A stretch of DNA of 64,000 bases from Austropuccinia psidii (GCA_023105745.1 JALGQZ010000004.1:34490437-34554436); one strand, 5' to 3'; counted from the stretch's first letter, positions 1 to 13,734 are shown. A program made the numbers and translations. Notes: generated by a model from the letters alone, not told the origin.

Positions 1-3000
1 ATGATATTTTCAGTGGCATCATGGCTATGTTCAGGATTTTTGACTTTAAGAGTCCAAGTGGTACTCTTGGCATATTTTCTGGCATAAGGTCTAAAAGAAC
101 AGTCAAGCTTTCTTGAGGTGACTGTTTTGGAGGGGATTTTGTTGAGATTTGGAGTCCCAGACCTGTCACAACCTATTTCAATTTGGTTGTGGGTCATATT
201 GGACCTCAAGGTGGACACAGAATACCCTGAGCCCTGGCAACATTATGCACATTCTGCCAAAGAAGCTCAAGGGTCTGAAATTCACCTTCAGTGGGGGGTT
301 GAAGCATTTTTGAGTGAAAAAGATTTATAAATTTGAAAAAAAGGGAGCTCAGGGATTTGGAATGGGGTAAGAACCTTTTGAAAGGTGAAAAAGAAGTGAA
401 AAAAGGTATGAGAAATTAAAAGATGTGGTTAAGAGTGAAAGAAAATTGGTTTAATTGTGGGATTAATGGATGAGGGAAGGTAAAAAATTGGAAATTTAAA
501 GGCTTGAAAGCAGTTTGTTTTGATGGAAAATGCAGTCTTTGGGGGAAAAAAGAAAGAAAAGTGTGAAAAGCTTTGCAAAATTGCTTTGGTAATGCTGTTT
601 TTCAAAAAACAAATGTTTGGGGTGGGGGCAATGTGGATTATTTAAGGTGTTTGGTCTTTTTTTTGGGGGGGGCAGGGCAAAAAAATCTGAGACAATTGGG
701 AGTTAGAGGGGTTTTGGGGAGAAAAACACTTTTTGGGACATGTTTTGGCCCAATACAGGCATTTTATGTTTCTTTTTAATTTAAAATGGGCCCAGGGAAT
801 CCCTTCCATGTTTTTACCAACTTATGGCCAAACATGTAAGCTCTTATGTGTTTTTACCAATACCCTATTTATAAAACAATTAATTTTGGAAATTTACAAA
901 ATACAGGGATTCAAAAGACCTTTTTTCTCAAAATAAAAATATTATTGATTGGAATTTGAATCAAAATTTTGAAAAAATAATCTCTCAATATTATTTCAAG
1001 ATTTATTTTGATTTGTTGATACTAATGAATCAAATTCTGAAATTCAAACAATCAATAACATTTTTGAGAAACCATCTATTTAGTTTTATATTTTCTTAAA
1101 TATATATATATATATATATATCAAGTGAAAAAAACAAATTAACCTCAAAATACTGAAGGAAGATAGGAATTAAATCAGCTTAAAAATTAAGTTAACTAAG
1201 GAAATTTCCATTATTAATTTAAATTATTTAGAATTTTTTTTCCAGTTTTATCCAAAAATAACTCAAAAATAATGAAATAAATTTTTACTTTAACAAATTA
1301 TTAATAAGATTTTTAATTTAATTAAAAGACCAAAAAAATAATTCTGTCATTTTCTATTTATTTGATGAAAGGGTACATACATTCAAAGGTGAGGAATTTT
1401 ATTAGAGAAATACATTTTGTACTACCAAGCTCTATTGATGAATCAGATTTTTATCAACATGTTTATACATATCATGCAGTATCTCCTTGAAAAATTAATA
1501 TTCATGAGATTATTGAGATTATGAAAGCTTATAAGAGATTCATCCAAAAATATAGATATTTTAACTCAAAGAATAATAATTCTATATAGAATTTATATGA
1601 TTCTTTTTATGAATATTGGGCTAAAATTGAAGGGCAAACCTTTCCTTTAAAGGAAGAATTTTAATCAATTTACATAATTGAAGTTAAATTTATAAATGGA
1701 AATCACTTCAAAATTCTTTTTTAAAGATCAGATTATATTAAAATTTAAATAATTCATTGGATCAAATTCTGAAAGATAGTAATTGATGTGCCATTACTAC
1801 CTAACCAATTGATTTAAAAATTTGATTTGAGGAAATGGAGAAATTCATAAACTAATACATCCAAAGAATATGAATAAACTTAATTGAGCCTTCTATGATG
1901 TGAATAATTGAAAAATTATTTTATATTTGTAGTTTACAAAAGTAATAATTAATGAAGAATTTCATTTTCACTAATTATCTATATATTTCAATAACTTGAT
2001 TTGGTTTGATTCAAAAAATAAAAGCTGTAAAATTATTCTTGAAAACAAAAAATAAAGAGATCAAAGATAGCTATGGAAAAAAAAGTCAGTTAAGAATTTT
2101 ATTTATATTAGTAACTTATACTTATTAATTACAGATTCAAGTTATTTTAAGTTGATAATTTATCAAATTTCAGTGTATTTCAAGATATCTCTTGTTCACT
2201 GTGACAATGAGTAAAAGCTCTCAATTATGACATTAACTTGAGCTCCTTGAAATAAGACTTGATATCTAAGTTTCAATAAACCATCTCTTTCAATTTTAAT
2301 ATAACTCTATTTCTTTATATAAAGAGCTATTTGGTATTTGAAAGTAATTCCTTTCATTCTTTTTATCTCAAAATACTTTTTCCCTGTTAAATTGAATAAT
2401 TACTAGGGTAATATTGATTTTATTTCAATATCTTTATTAATAATGATTTATTCCAATATTTATATTTCTCCAGAGATTTATTATCTGTGAGAACAATTTT
2501 GATCATTCTCTGAGATTCATATTTTGTTTTTTTGAGCCTTTCATATATGACCACATATCTAAAAAGGACACAAAACAACTTCACAATACTCATTTTAATA
2601 ACTAGAACCTAAATTATTATCTTAAAATAAGTAAAAATGCCTTAGAAATCATAGAACCTTGATTATCTCAGAAATCAATGAATAAACATGTGAAATAAAT
2701 TCCACAATTGGATTCCCCATTAAAAGCTACACATATAAAATTCTGATGTCATATCTGAAATGTCAATACTTTCTGATATAACCTTAATATATGCACTTTT
2801 ATGATCAGCACATATATTCATGGCTTTCAGCTCATATCTTTTGAATAATTCATTATAGAGAGTTGAACCAAGAACAAGCTACCAAGTAATTACTTTAAAA
2901 ATACATATATAAACTTTATTTTCCAATTTATAAACAAGGTTATAAATTACAAGGGTCCATTGATCAAAATAGTTATAGCTGTTGACCACTTTGTTGTGGA

Positions 3001-6000
3001 AGTGGTAAAAAATTAAGATAAGTAGATATTAAGATTCTACTATCTCATAAATGAATCATGATGTAGTTTTAATAATTAGATTCAAGGTATAACCCCTTTA
3101 AATCATGGTTTGAAGTTTAAAATAGTGAATTTTGACAGAAAAGATGAGTTAAAAGAAAAATCATCAAAAATAGATTTTTTATGATGTAATATAATTCACT
3201 TGGAAGCTTAGGAAGTACATTCCAAGGTATCATATTTCACTCTCAATGGCTGTTTCATGTATAAATCAAAAGTTATTGATGATTAAAGTTTAAGATTAAA
3301 ATTGATCATTTATGATCACTCACTGTAATCTTATTTTAACTTTAACAGTTATATAAGTGAGAAAATTGGTTAATAGTAGTTTATTATGATTAAGGAAAAT
3401 AAAGTCCATGAATTTTAGACTTCTGCCAAGCCTATGATGTCAGAAAAGTTAGAGTTACAGTGATAACTCTAAATAATGGTGTAATAATGAGATAAGATGG
3501 CTTCATTATGATTTAATCATCACTAAAACTTAAAATACTGATTAATTACAGTTGATACCCTCATTAAACGTCTACTAGAAAACTTATGCACTCTAGGAGG
3601 GAGGATTTCACTATAAATACAGCTTCTTTTCCTCTATTTCCCCCTCAGGGGCATCAAAAACAATAAAAATATTAAATCCAAAGTTAATAACTTTATTAGT
3701 TTCAAATAATTATATTATATTTTGAAATAATCAAGTTCATTTTTATATTAATCATCAATTTTGACATTGTTACACCAATATCTAATTGTTTTTGCTAAAA
3801 TTCTCTCTCAAATCTCTATTGAAATTTAAAATCAACGATATTTGTAATTGCGCCTATCTTTATTTTTAAATAAAATTTAAATCAGTCTTATTTACATTAT
3901 TTGGCATAAGTTTATCCAATATTATTATATTAATTGTTAAAAATAGGATATTTTCTTTTTATTATCATTCTTAATAATCCTTTTATTAATACATAACTTT
4001 AATATTGGTAATATTACTGTTATAATTTTTTTTATTATTAAATGTCAATTTTTTATGAATTTATTATTTTTTGAACAATGATAAATTGCCATAAATATAT
4101 TTATTTCTATATATTATTTCATCTATTCAGATAATATAAACATTTTTATGCCATATTTATAGTATTTCTTTATTATTATAATTATTCTTTATCTTATTTA
4201 TTACTTGAATAAGGAAATTAAGATTACAATAAGAAAAATATTAGTAATATTTACTTATTGTTTCATAGTCAAACCTTACAGTTTTATTATCCCTATTACA
4301 TTGGATTAATGAATTTCTGTGGAGATATATGCCAGCCAATTTTTAGGTTCTTTTTCAATAATATTAGGTACAAATAAGATTTTACCTCTGTAGATCAGCT
4401 CACAATAACTTGTTTATTTTTCACAAAATTAAACTAGTATATATCATAAGATTTCAATGAGTTAATAAGTTAAGTCAATTTCAATTGAAAAGATATGTTG
4501 ATCCATTTAGTTAAGGAACTATCAGCTTATAAATGAAAATCTAACAAAGTTATTTAAATTTTATCTTATAAGAATCAAAAAATTGATTTGAGCTTAATTT
4601 AACAAAAATTTTCTGAATCTTTCTCATACAATTTAGCTATATGGTTGATAAAATGATAGATATCTCAATAATTCTTCATTTTTTGAAAAAAAATATTTTG
4701 AAATTGACTCTATCATTTCTTTATTATTTTCTTCTTTAGTTGAGCTAAGCTGGGAGGTTAAATATATTAAGTTCTTTATTTTTTTAATTATATGAAGATA
4801 ACATTCAAATTGAATCATATTATTTTCATAAAGAAAGCTTTATTAATAATTTATATAAATATGTTATATCTCAGAGATGTTTTTATCCAAAAAGCTCTCA
4901 TATATTTCAGCTTTTATTATCAACCTCCTTACAAAATTCTGTAGATAAGTTTATTTCCTTGTAATATATGTAATCAAATAAGTATTAATGGCTTATTATA
5001 TAAAAAGAAGAGAGAAAAAAAAGAAACAGTCACAAGACTTTTCTAATATATCTTGGTAATATGATTAAAATTAAGCTTATTTTTAATCTAATTAAATTTA
5101 TTAGTAACTTTTTAATTCAATAAGTTTCCTCATAAACATATTATACTATTATGAGCTGAATTATTATTTTATATATAGCTTTTTCAGCTTCCAGGAGGGA
5201 AAATATTCATTTTATTTATTAAAAATTAGTGTTCTGATAATCTTCTCATAGACTAGAAAATACAAAAGATTGATACAGATAGCTATAAACGAGCTTGTTT
5301 AAGTAATACAATTTGTGAGAATAAATCTAACTTTCCTTTTAATTTAACTTATAATAGAGTTTTTGAAGTGTCTTATTCATAGTATATTGAAAATAAAATT
5401 TTTAATAAGAGAAATCGGAAATGCAAACTCAAATATAATTTCTCTCTAAATCCAATTCTCCTTCCAATATATACATACTTCAAGCCATGTAAAACTCATG
5501 GTATTTTAGGAAAACATACCCCAACTTCATCACCTAAAAAGATCAAACTCAAATAATGTTTTTCATTCAATATTAACAAATTTACTTCGGGAAAGCCTCA
5601 TTATCCAAGATTTATTCATTTTATTGAAATTTTTTTATTTAAAAGAAAGATGGAAGACCCCAGTTTTGAAAAATAAAAATAAAATTTAATTTACTCCAAA
5701 TTTGAAATGAATTTTTTTTGATTATTTCATCATTAAACCAAAAATATAAATAAATGGTTTAATTTAAATATAAAATTGAATAAATCAATAATAAATCTAT
5801 TCAAAAATCTCAAATCAAATTCTTCATAATTCCAAGGTTAATATCAGAATTGGTTTTATGTATTAAATGATTTCAATATTGTAATATTTTTGAAGTTTTT
5901 TAAGTATGAAAAATTTATTTTGAGTGAGAGATTCCTGAGAAAATGTTTGATTAGATTAAAAGTCGAAAAATAAAAAAACTTAAGGATATTTTTTAGAAAA

Positions 6001-8279
6001 TTTATGATCAAATATCTTGAGTCAATTGAAAATATGATAAAAATTGTATAATTTTCACTATATAATCTCCCTTGAATAATTTAATTCCTGTACTCTAATG
6101 AATTAAAGCTTAATTTTAATATTTTGGATATTTAAAGCTTATTTGTATTAATTACTCACTTTGGCTTATTTTATTTGATAATTAAAATGTTTTTTGGAAA
6201 ATTATCTTTTATATCAACTTAGAGAATTATTTTTTTACTGAATATTTTTGTATTGTATTCAAAAAATCAGAATTTTGATTATACCTCGTACATAAAATTA
6301 ATAATTTAATATTATCTATTTAATTGTTTATTTAATTTTTCGATAAATAATGACTTAAGTTTTCTTTTTAATTAGTTATTATTATATTAGATATTTGAGA
6401 GGTTTATTCATCATATTTTATAGATTATGGAAGTAGGTTATTTTTCTTTCTCTCAGGTTTAATATCGAGGATATTATTTAAATTCAACATTTCAAATTTA
6501 TTTGACAGTATTTAGCAATGATAGTAGTGACTGAAGATTACTAAGAATAATTGATTTTAACCCATGCCATTTTCAAATTTTGGATAAATTAAATCATAGA
6601 TCCATTCTGCAATAATTCCTTCCATAGTCCCATAATTACACTTCAAAATCTTTTATGAAACAGCTTTTATATAAAAACTCACAAGTATTTTAGCTTCCAG
6701 ATATTTTGTTAAAAGGATTATATATTTGGAAAAGATTGAATTTCTGTTTGATCAGTCAAGGAAATTTGAAAATTGTGTCACAAATCTTGAGGTGAAGTTC
6801 ACATGTGATCTGGATTATTTTGGACATATGAATACCATAAATGTATTTTTGGGATTTTAAATGCTAATATATGATACATATTTTTATTTATAATGAGGAT
6901 AGATTATATTACTTATTGTTAAAGAAAGAATGAATAACAAACCACCAGGAAACTGGGTAGGTTTTTGTCTTCATATTTCCAAAAAAAAAAACAGGTTTTT
7001 TATTTGTATTGAACTGATTCAAAAACATTCCAATATAGAAAATGCTATCTATTCCTTGATATATATATAAGTATATATTTAATTCAAACTTTTAATTTTA
7101 AAGAGAAATATTTCCTTGCAATAGCAAAATTATACAAATTCTAGAAACTTGAGTTTTCACATAATCTTTTTCCTTCAACACCTTCTAAATTTTTCTTGTA
7201 CTTTGATAGCCCTTTTTTTTACAAATAATACAGTCCAAATTTCATAATTGAATATTGATAGCCATTAACTTTTTTGATCTCAAATAAGCTTATAACCACT
7301 ATCAAGATGAATATATAAAGGAAAGTGGAATATATAACATCTTCAGCATTTATGTTTTATGTTTGAAGCTTTTAGTAATGAAACCTATGGAGTATTCATT
7401 TCTCATAGAAAAATTATAATCTTTTTCCTGGTTTTATATGATAGATTTACAATTAGGGATTTTAGATTATGATTATTGTAAATAAGATATATTTATTATG
7501 AAAAAATCTCATATGAAATCCATATTGAATGATTCCAAGATTGGGAAAATAACCCAAAATATTGAGCACCAATAGTGGCTTTATGAAAGAATAAAATACA
7601 AGATGAAGGTTTTCTACTTCCTTGACTCAATTTCTGCTAAAATGGGCGGGTGGAGTTTAAACACTGGTTTTAAAAGCCCATTATGGAGTTTATTCTGAAG
7701 CCAGTGAAGAGAAGGGCTTTCAGAATATAGTATTTTGTTTTTCATATATACAAAAAGAATCCCTTCATACCCTAAATTCCTAAACATGACCTCATGACTG
7801 TCCCAGTCACTTAGAGTCCTACTGCTTTTGCTGACCCGTCTCCAAACCCCTTGGAAATACTATTTTTTCAATTATGTAAGGATTACTTGTCACCAAATTC
7901 ATCAAATATTATTCTCTTTTTTTGATTTCTTTTTTAACTTCCACTTTAATTAATCACCTGTCCCAGTTTTTATTAATTAATTTCTTATACAGTCTTCATT
8001 TATTCTGGAACATGATAATAATTTTCTGTATGTAACCATTCCCACACAGAGAACTCCCTTCATTTGCCAATCCCCCATCCAATAATCAACAAAATAACAA
8101 ATGTAATCTTATGAAAGCTTATAAGGGTTTATAATGAATTTATTTCATATATAGCAAATATGCGAATAATTAGAAGCAAAATTATTACTAGAACTAATTG
8201 CTTGCCTCAAATTGACTACTTGATTACATTACATATGCCTTATAATGCCATAACAGACCTTGTAATAAGAATTAGTTGA
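1..8279. other. AT-rich region without recognisable gene
   Basis: More than 8 kb of strongly AT-rich sequence. The first ~950 bases are less AT-rich and include an open 70-codon frame at 118-330 that I cannot assign to a family; it may be old retrotransposon LTR sequence. From about 950 to 8280 all frames are heavily interrupted by stops and I see no domain, splice-site series or LTR pair. The most economical reading is old, decayed transposon sequence and intergenic DNA. Confidence 0.6.
1100..1121. repeat. (TA)n microsatellite
   Basis: An uninterrupted run of about 22 bases alternating A and T. It is a simple dinucleotide repeat in the AT-rich region. Confidence 0.9.
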
Positions 8280-9213
8280 ATTGGTATACAGCGCAGACGC
8301 GCTGATCGCTAGTTCCGTTCAAAAAACATGTTTTAGATATATAAAGCTCAAAGCCAGAATAAGGCCATTGGGCATGAATTGTCCTGGAAAATGATAGTGA
8401 GGCAAAGAAAATTGAAATCACAAATGTGATTAAACCTTACAAAATAAAATCATCATTTTTTGTCAAGGTTTTACATTAAACGCATTATTCACTGTAGCTC
8501 CGCTGTTTTCTAAACCTCAATGGCTTTTTGATATATTCTTGCTCTGAATCAAGTAGATCCTTTTTCTCTATGAAGAGGTTAAGCAAGGCCAGCGCGGACT
8601 TGCACTGAGACCAACTCGGTTCAAGTTAACTGAGATTTTAGAAGCTCATCAACGCAGTTTGAAAGTTCCTAGGCTGCTTTTGAAGTAATCCCTTGCAACT
8701 TTTACTGTGTTTGGCTTTCAACACAGCGCAAGTTATTCCCACTGACTTTTGGGGTCGTCTTACCACGGAATGGAACTCATAACCGCGCAGCCTCGATCCA
8801 AGCTAAATGATCGGCAATTAGATTGAGCTGAGATTAAATACAGAAAATAAACTTTGACGGATTGACGAAGTTTTGGCTGAGATTGGATTTCACGTGGCGA
8901 AAATTGGATTGCTTACCAAGATTTGGGCGATGCTGATCGTGATTAGATGGTGATCATGGTAAGATCACATGTGAAATAGACTTTAAAGTTAAAGTTAAGC
9001 CTCAAATGGTGGTGGATTGACGTCGATCGATCAGAGGAGACAATCAGTCGGTCAAGAGTCAAGGCTTGGAGAGATCAGGACTATAAAGCCTTCGATCTCA
9101 CTCCGATGCTCTCTTCATCCCACATCCACCAACGATCAATCGTCAGATCCTAAAAACAAAGAAAAAATCAACGACTTACGACGCATTATATTTTCGTGTC
9201 AAGTATTAAAAAG
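8280..9213 (+). promoter_or_regulatory. upstream region of the Con-6 gene
   Basis: Composition changes abruptly at about 8280 from AT-rich to mixed, with several GCGC-containing words, marking the start of a gene island. A TATAAA box at 9082-9087 lies about 127 bases before the ATG, a reasonable distance for a core promoter with a short 5' UTR. A CACGTG palindrome occurs near 8892. These are motif matches only; no transcription start can be read from the sequence. Confidence 0.4.
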
Positions 9214-9618
9214 ATGGCCAACCCAGGAAACGTTGCAGGTGGATTGAAGGCTACCATCAACAACCCTGTGAGTAAAAGCGGCTGCTGATTCACCTTGATC
9301 TTCACGGAACTGGTGGAGCTTTATCTTGGCTGAGTTTTCTAAACTTGAACATACAGAAAGTATCCCAAGAGGCCAAAGACAGCGCGCAACACAGGCTGGA
9401 AACTGAGGACTTTCCGTCGACCTCTGCTGAAGCCAACCAGGGAGAGAAAAACCCAGGCAACGTCGCAGGAGGCCTTAAAGCAGCCATCAACGTGAGTGCA
9501 TTGAATAAAGCGCGGCGACTGATCTTGCAATTAGAGCTAAATCATCTTGATTTAGAATCCAAACGTTTCCGACCAAAAGAAGGAGGAGTTACGCCACAGA
9601 CTGGACGAGGGAATTTAG
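9214..9618 (+). CDS. con-6: conidiation protein 6 (Con-6) family protein, 3 exons
   Basis: Predicted 83-residue small hydrophilic protein. Exons are 9214-9267, 9357-9491 and 9556-9618. Both introns begin GTGAGT, end in AG and are phase 0, and removing them gives one open frame from ATG to TAG. The product has two copies of the Con-6 repeat: each starts NPGNVAGGLKA, continues with an NNP-type turn, then an amphipathic stretch ending in HRL (SAQHRLE in the first copy, ELRHRLDEG in the second). Both introns fall inside the repeats at the same place, just after the N/NP turn, so the exon structure supports an internal duplication. In the family, Neurospora con-6 is induced during conidiation and the protein accumulates in spores; its biochemical role is not settled. 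In a rust, expression in urediniospores would be a reasonable inference. No signal peptide or membrane segment is visible. The neighbouring sequence contains no other gene. Confidence 0.93.
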
Positions 9619-9774
9619 AGAGCTCCAGTTTGGTACCATGAGAAGACTCAAGCAAATAACGTTTGATTTCTCATGATGAAAGTCATTGTGGAACAAGATA
9701 TTTTTTTGAGGACACCACACAAGCTTTGTCTTCCTGCTCAGTTGTATCCAACCAAAATGTATTTTTATTTTTTA

Positions 9775-9780
9775 AATAAA
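9775..9780 (+). terminator. polyadenylation signal AATAAA of the Con-6 gene
   Basis: A consensus AATAAA about 157 bases after the Con-6 stop codon, in an A/T-rich stretch, suits the 3' end of the short transcript. Confidence 0.5.
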
Positions 9781-10445
9781 TGAAGGTCTTTGTCTGTCGC
9801 GTCGTATAATTCAAGAAAATTATTATTCATGGCAGCCACACATTAAACAAACATCATTCGATGCTGGAGCGCATAGATTGTGAAGATTTTCTAATGGGCG
9901 ACAAATACAGACAAAAAGTCCTTGTAAAGTAGGAGGCACAAAAAACACTGGTAGGCTCACTCCAGTAGAAGACGTTTGTCCTTTTGAGAGCACAAGTGTT
10001 GTGTACCTCATCATGATTGGGTTAAGGTGTAAAGCAGCTTTTACGCATCATGCACCAGTTTCATTTTTCGTACCAAGTTTCGTGTAAGTGAAGCAGGTGG
10101 CAGTCGTCAGGCGAACGTCGTATGTTTCCCACCTTTGCGCTAAGCGTGGCCAAACCAAACGATCAATCTTAAAAATGGATTCGTTATTTACAAACGCTAT
10201 TGAAAAACTTAATCTCACGTAATTGACCGCACTGAATTGCCTGATAAGCTGAGAAACCTTTTTATTTGAGTATATATATTGCTCTTGACGCTTAAGTATG
10301 CGGTCTGGCTGCCGTTGGGCCCTGTCACACAAGGTTCATTGAGTTGAAGAAACCGGTCGCAAGCCTGTCCGAATAATCTCACCATTGGTTTGAACGGCGG
10401 CGGAGTTTGCCAAAGCCCTTGCGCCCGCATACAAACTTGTTTTGG
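9781..10445. other. GC-richer gene-island flank, no gene recognised
   Basis: Mixed-composition sequence between the Con-6 3' end and the Copia insertion. Short open frames exist on both strands (for example 94 codons on the minus strand, 10048-10332), but none shows a known domain or convincing splice structure. It could hold promoter or UTR of a gene now separated by the insertion. Confidence 0.4.
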
Positions 10446-10450
10446 CTTTT
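10446..10450. repeat. target-site duplication, left copy (CTTTT)
   Basis: CTTTT abuts the left LTR and is repeated exactly at 15130-15134 after the right LTR. Five bases is the duplication size expected for Ty1/Copia integration. Confidence 0.9.
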
Positions 10451-10732
10451 TGTTATATTTTAGTATTTATTTACTAACAATAATTTTAATAATAATAGAT
10501 ACGACTATAATTTTAAATACAATTAATAATGATCTCCCCGGAGATTTAATAGCGTACCTATATTATGAATAAAAATTATTCAATTTGTTAGTAAATAAAA
10601 AGATCGAAAGAAAAACCTTTCTTTCGATATTCACTATTTAACTATTGATTGTTGTATTATGAATATTCAATATCTATGTATCACTATAATAGGGTTTCTT
10701 CTTTGTCACTTGTAATTTGTAATATTTCAACA
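10451..10732 (-). repeat. Copia 3' LTR (left copy, 282 bp)
   Basis: Matches the right LTR (14728-15129) over its length apart from substitutions and one missing duplicated block. On the minus strand it starts TGTTG and ends in A-rich sequence with CA. It follows the polypurine tract, so it is the 3' LTR. Confidence 0.93.
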
Positions 10733-10741
10733 CTCCCCTCC
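10733..10741 (-). promoter_or_regulatory. Copia polypurine tract
   Basis: On the minus strand GGAGGGGAG directly precedes the TG of the 3' LTR. This is the standard position of the plus-strand DNA primer in LTR elements. Confidence 0.8.
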
Positions 10742-11022
10742 ATAACAACAACAATCATGTCCAGTTTATAACGCTAGTAAACTGGCCAATCTTGACATAT
10801 CCAATGGGTTTGGTAAGGATGTCAGCTAATTGGTAATTTGTAGATATCCATTCAAGCTTAATCTTGCCGCACGTGATATATTCATTTATCAGATTAAAGT
10901 CCCTGATCAAGTGTCAAGTTTGTTTTCTACTCATGGATGCTGTTGATATCCCTACAGCAGTTTTGTTTGGGATTAAGTCCCCTAATATTGGTTGGAAAAG
11001 GTTTGATACCCATATACATTCT

Positions 11023-12590
11023 TTAACCACAAAAGATAGAGACATATTCTGCCTGAGCAGTGGAAGAAGCTATGGTTGTTTGTCTTTTGGATTGCCATGA
11101 TATTGGATTCTTGCCGTGCATTATAAGATATCCATGTGTCAAACAATCACCCTCTCCACCCCAATTGGCGTCAACATAGCATTTGATTTGAGATGATTTG
11201 TTGTTGTCAGAAATAAGTATACCCATGTTCCAAGTACCCCTTACATATGAAATTAAATGCTCTAGTGCAAGCCAGTTATTCTGATTTGTGCCCATAGAAA
11301 ACCTAGCTAGATAATTAACAGCTTGAGATATATCTGGACAAGACACCTGTGCAATGTACAATAAAATACCAATTCTTTTCAGTTACGGCTTATCCATTTC
11401 TGTTGACGGATTTGATTCTAACTTACAGTCAATAGGAAAAGGAGATTTTGTGGTGACATTGCTTTCATTCAACTGTATTAGCTTATCAATTAAATCTGGT
11501 TTATAGAACTTAAATCTGTTATTCAGCTTCTAAATGGTAATGCCTACCAGACCACAAATCATATCCTTCCATTTTTTTTAGTTTCTCACTCAATGTTCCC
11601 ATAAGTTCTGTCATAAGTTTTTCACATGATGTGGTGATTGCACCATCCTCAACATGTATCCATAGGATAGCCCTGTCATAACCTCTATTAAAAATGTAAG
11701 TACTCATATCTTCATTGTTTGGTTGAAAACCTATCTGTTGCAAAATATCCTTTAAGTGTAGCCACCAGCAACAAGCAGCCTGCTTGGTCCCATAAAGAGC
11801 CTTGTTTAATTTGAGTACATTGATTTTTTTTATCATTCATACCTTGTGGATACCAAACATAGACCTGTTTTTCAATGAGGCTGTGTAAAAAAGCAAATTT
11901 TACATCAAAGGTTCTAATAAGCCATTTATTCAAACAAGAAGTCAAGAATAAAAGACGCAAAGCGTTGAACATTGGTGTTGGAGCAAAAGTTTTGTCATAA
12001 TTAATTCCATGAATTTTCCTGAAACCTCATGCCACCAATCTTGCTTTGTATCTTCCAGGTTTCTTCACAAACACCCATTTGGTGCTAAGTATACTTTCAT
12101 GCAAAACCTCAGCTAGTTCTTTCTTTAGTTCAACCATTTTGAAAACATTTTCTTCCTTCATGCTGCTTAATCCATCCTCAATAGCTTCAATCCATTGGTC
12201 CTTGTCTCTTGAGTTGATGGCTTCATGATAAGTAGTTGGCAACATTATTGCTTGGTAAGTTTCTTTAAATATTGCTGTTATCAACTTATCTTGATGGTTG
12301 ATTTTGTTTATCATAGATTCTTTGAATAAGTCATATACCTGAATAGATTGTACGTTATGGTGCTTGGAATTGTAGAAGGTATTCTCATCAAATTTGACAC
12401 TTTCTGATCTAGTGATTCTCTTCTTTCCAGGTATACAGAATAACAATCCCTTGAAATCTTCAGCTATTCCCAAGTGATAACCAGTTATTTCCCTTTCAAA
12501 AAAATCTTTTTTAAAAGTATGATCATGAATGAAAGATGTCACACCAAATACTTGTAGCATTTCAAGTGATGGCCTCTGATTCCCCAACAA
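11023..12590 (-). pseudogene. Copia reverse transcriptase and RNase H, broken
   Basis: Frames at 12590-12027, 11972-11712, 11836-11519 and 11361-11023 line up as the integrase C-terminus, RT and RNase H of a Copia polyprotein. Visible landmarks are WVFVKKPGRYKARLVA at the RT start, FDVKFAFLHS around the first catalytic Asp, and an RNase H end with KCYVDANWGG, SWQSKRQ and SSTAQAEY. The RT active box, normally YVDD, reads HVEDG, so the first Asp of the pair is Glu. At least three frameshifts or stops break the frame. The polymerase is therefore dead; this is a fossil of the element's replication enzyme. Confidence 0.9.
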
Positions 12591-13412
12591 TTCAAACGGT
12601 GTTTTCTCATTGTCCGTGTGCAGAGTACAATTGTATATCCATGCACCATGTCAGAAAGCCCATGGCCATAAGCTAAATGGTAGATTGGATGAAGTCAGAA
12701 TAGTTCTCACCATCTTGGATACTGTCCTATTGGTTCTCTCTATTCTACTGTTTTGGTGATGTTCATATGGCATAGCAAATTCATGAATGATACTCTTACT
12801 CAACAGGAATTGGTCAATGACATTATATTAAAATTCCTCCCCATTCTCACTTCATAGTATCTTGATGCTGTTTTTGGTTAAATTCATGAATTGAATCATC
12901 CATTGTTGAAGTTTTGACTTCACTTCACTCTTGTCTAATAGTGGTATTGCCACAACCACCTTTGAAAACACATCTTGAATCATGAGAACATACTTCATGT
13001 GATTCAAAACTACAGGCAAAGGTCCAATTAGGTCTACTACAATGACATCCCCTGCTTTTTTAACAAGGTTTCTAAATGCGTTCTTCACAGGTCAATGTTT
13101 GCTTTTGGCAACAGAGAAAGGGTTACATATACCAATATTTTGGTAATGTGAATGGGTAATGCCATCAGCGGTGTTGTATTTCAATAATTGGTTAAGATTT
13201 CTAATAGATAGGTGACCCATTTTCTGGTGCCATAAAAAACTAAAATTTTCAGGTCGGTGAGTAGATTTTAATTCAGTAACATCAGATTTGTTGATTCTTA
13301 ATGGCTTAATATCAATTCTTTCAGAACCCCCTTCAACCATCAAAAAACACCTCCCATTTCTCCAAAAGCTATTAAAATCAAAAACCCGCCTGACTAACAA
13401 TGAATCAATCAT
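12591..13412 (-). pseudogene. Copia integrase, broken
   Basis: Starts with the gag-pre-integrase zinc-binding region (WHQKMGHLSIRNLNQLL). The Cys pair that should follow has become CNPF, losing one Cys. The catalytic core shows the first Asp in VVDLIGPLP. The second catalytic motif, normally DNG, reads ENG and is preceded by an in-frame stop. A region with NSRIERTNRTV supplies the Glu-containing helix. Integrase would normally join the cDNA to the chromosome; loss of the second Asp and a zinc ligand makes this copy non-functional. Confidence 0.85.
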
Positions 13413-13734
13413 TGGGAAATGTCACTTTGATTAGCTGAGCTGACATTTGACCAATAGAGAGTATTATTCACAGGATTTCCTTACAATAAAGGACATTCTT
13501 GATGGATAGGATGCCTCTCCCAGCTTTTAATTGGATCTGTCCAATGCTAACTACCGGAATTTTTTAATTGGACACAACAGATAGGGACATGTTAGTTGGC
13601 TTGAAATCAGTGAAAAGCAAAATGTTTCCTACTACAGAGTGAGTGGCCCCCAAATCCAGTAAGGCCTCAAGACTTTCTAAAGATGGTCCAGATTCAAAAC
13701 TTGCAATACTTGTGCGATTTGTATCTGGGTGTGC
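13413..13734 (-). pseudogene. Copia aspartic protease remnant
   Basis: Translation of the minus strand around 13680-13600 gives LEALLDLGATHSVVGN, the surroundings of a retroviral-type aspartic protease active site. Family members have D-S/T-G; here the triplet is DLG, so the Ser/Thr is replaced. It lies between the gag zinc knuckle and integrase, as expected. In-frame stops occur on both sides. Confidence 0.75.

Noticed and set aside
118..330. 70-codon open frame near the window start
   Set aside because: No known motif, no splice context, and the surroundings look like decayed repeat; not called as a gene.
10048..10332. 94-codon minus-strand frame near the Con-6 gene
   Set aside because: Composition and sequence do not resemble a protein domain, and it overlaps another open frame; openness follows from the higher GC.
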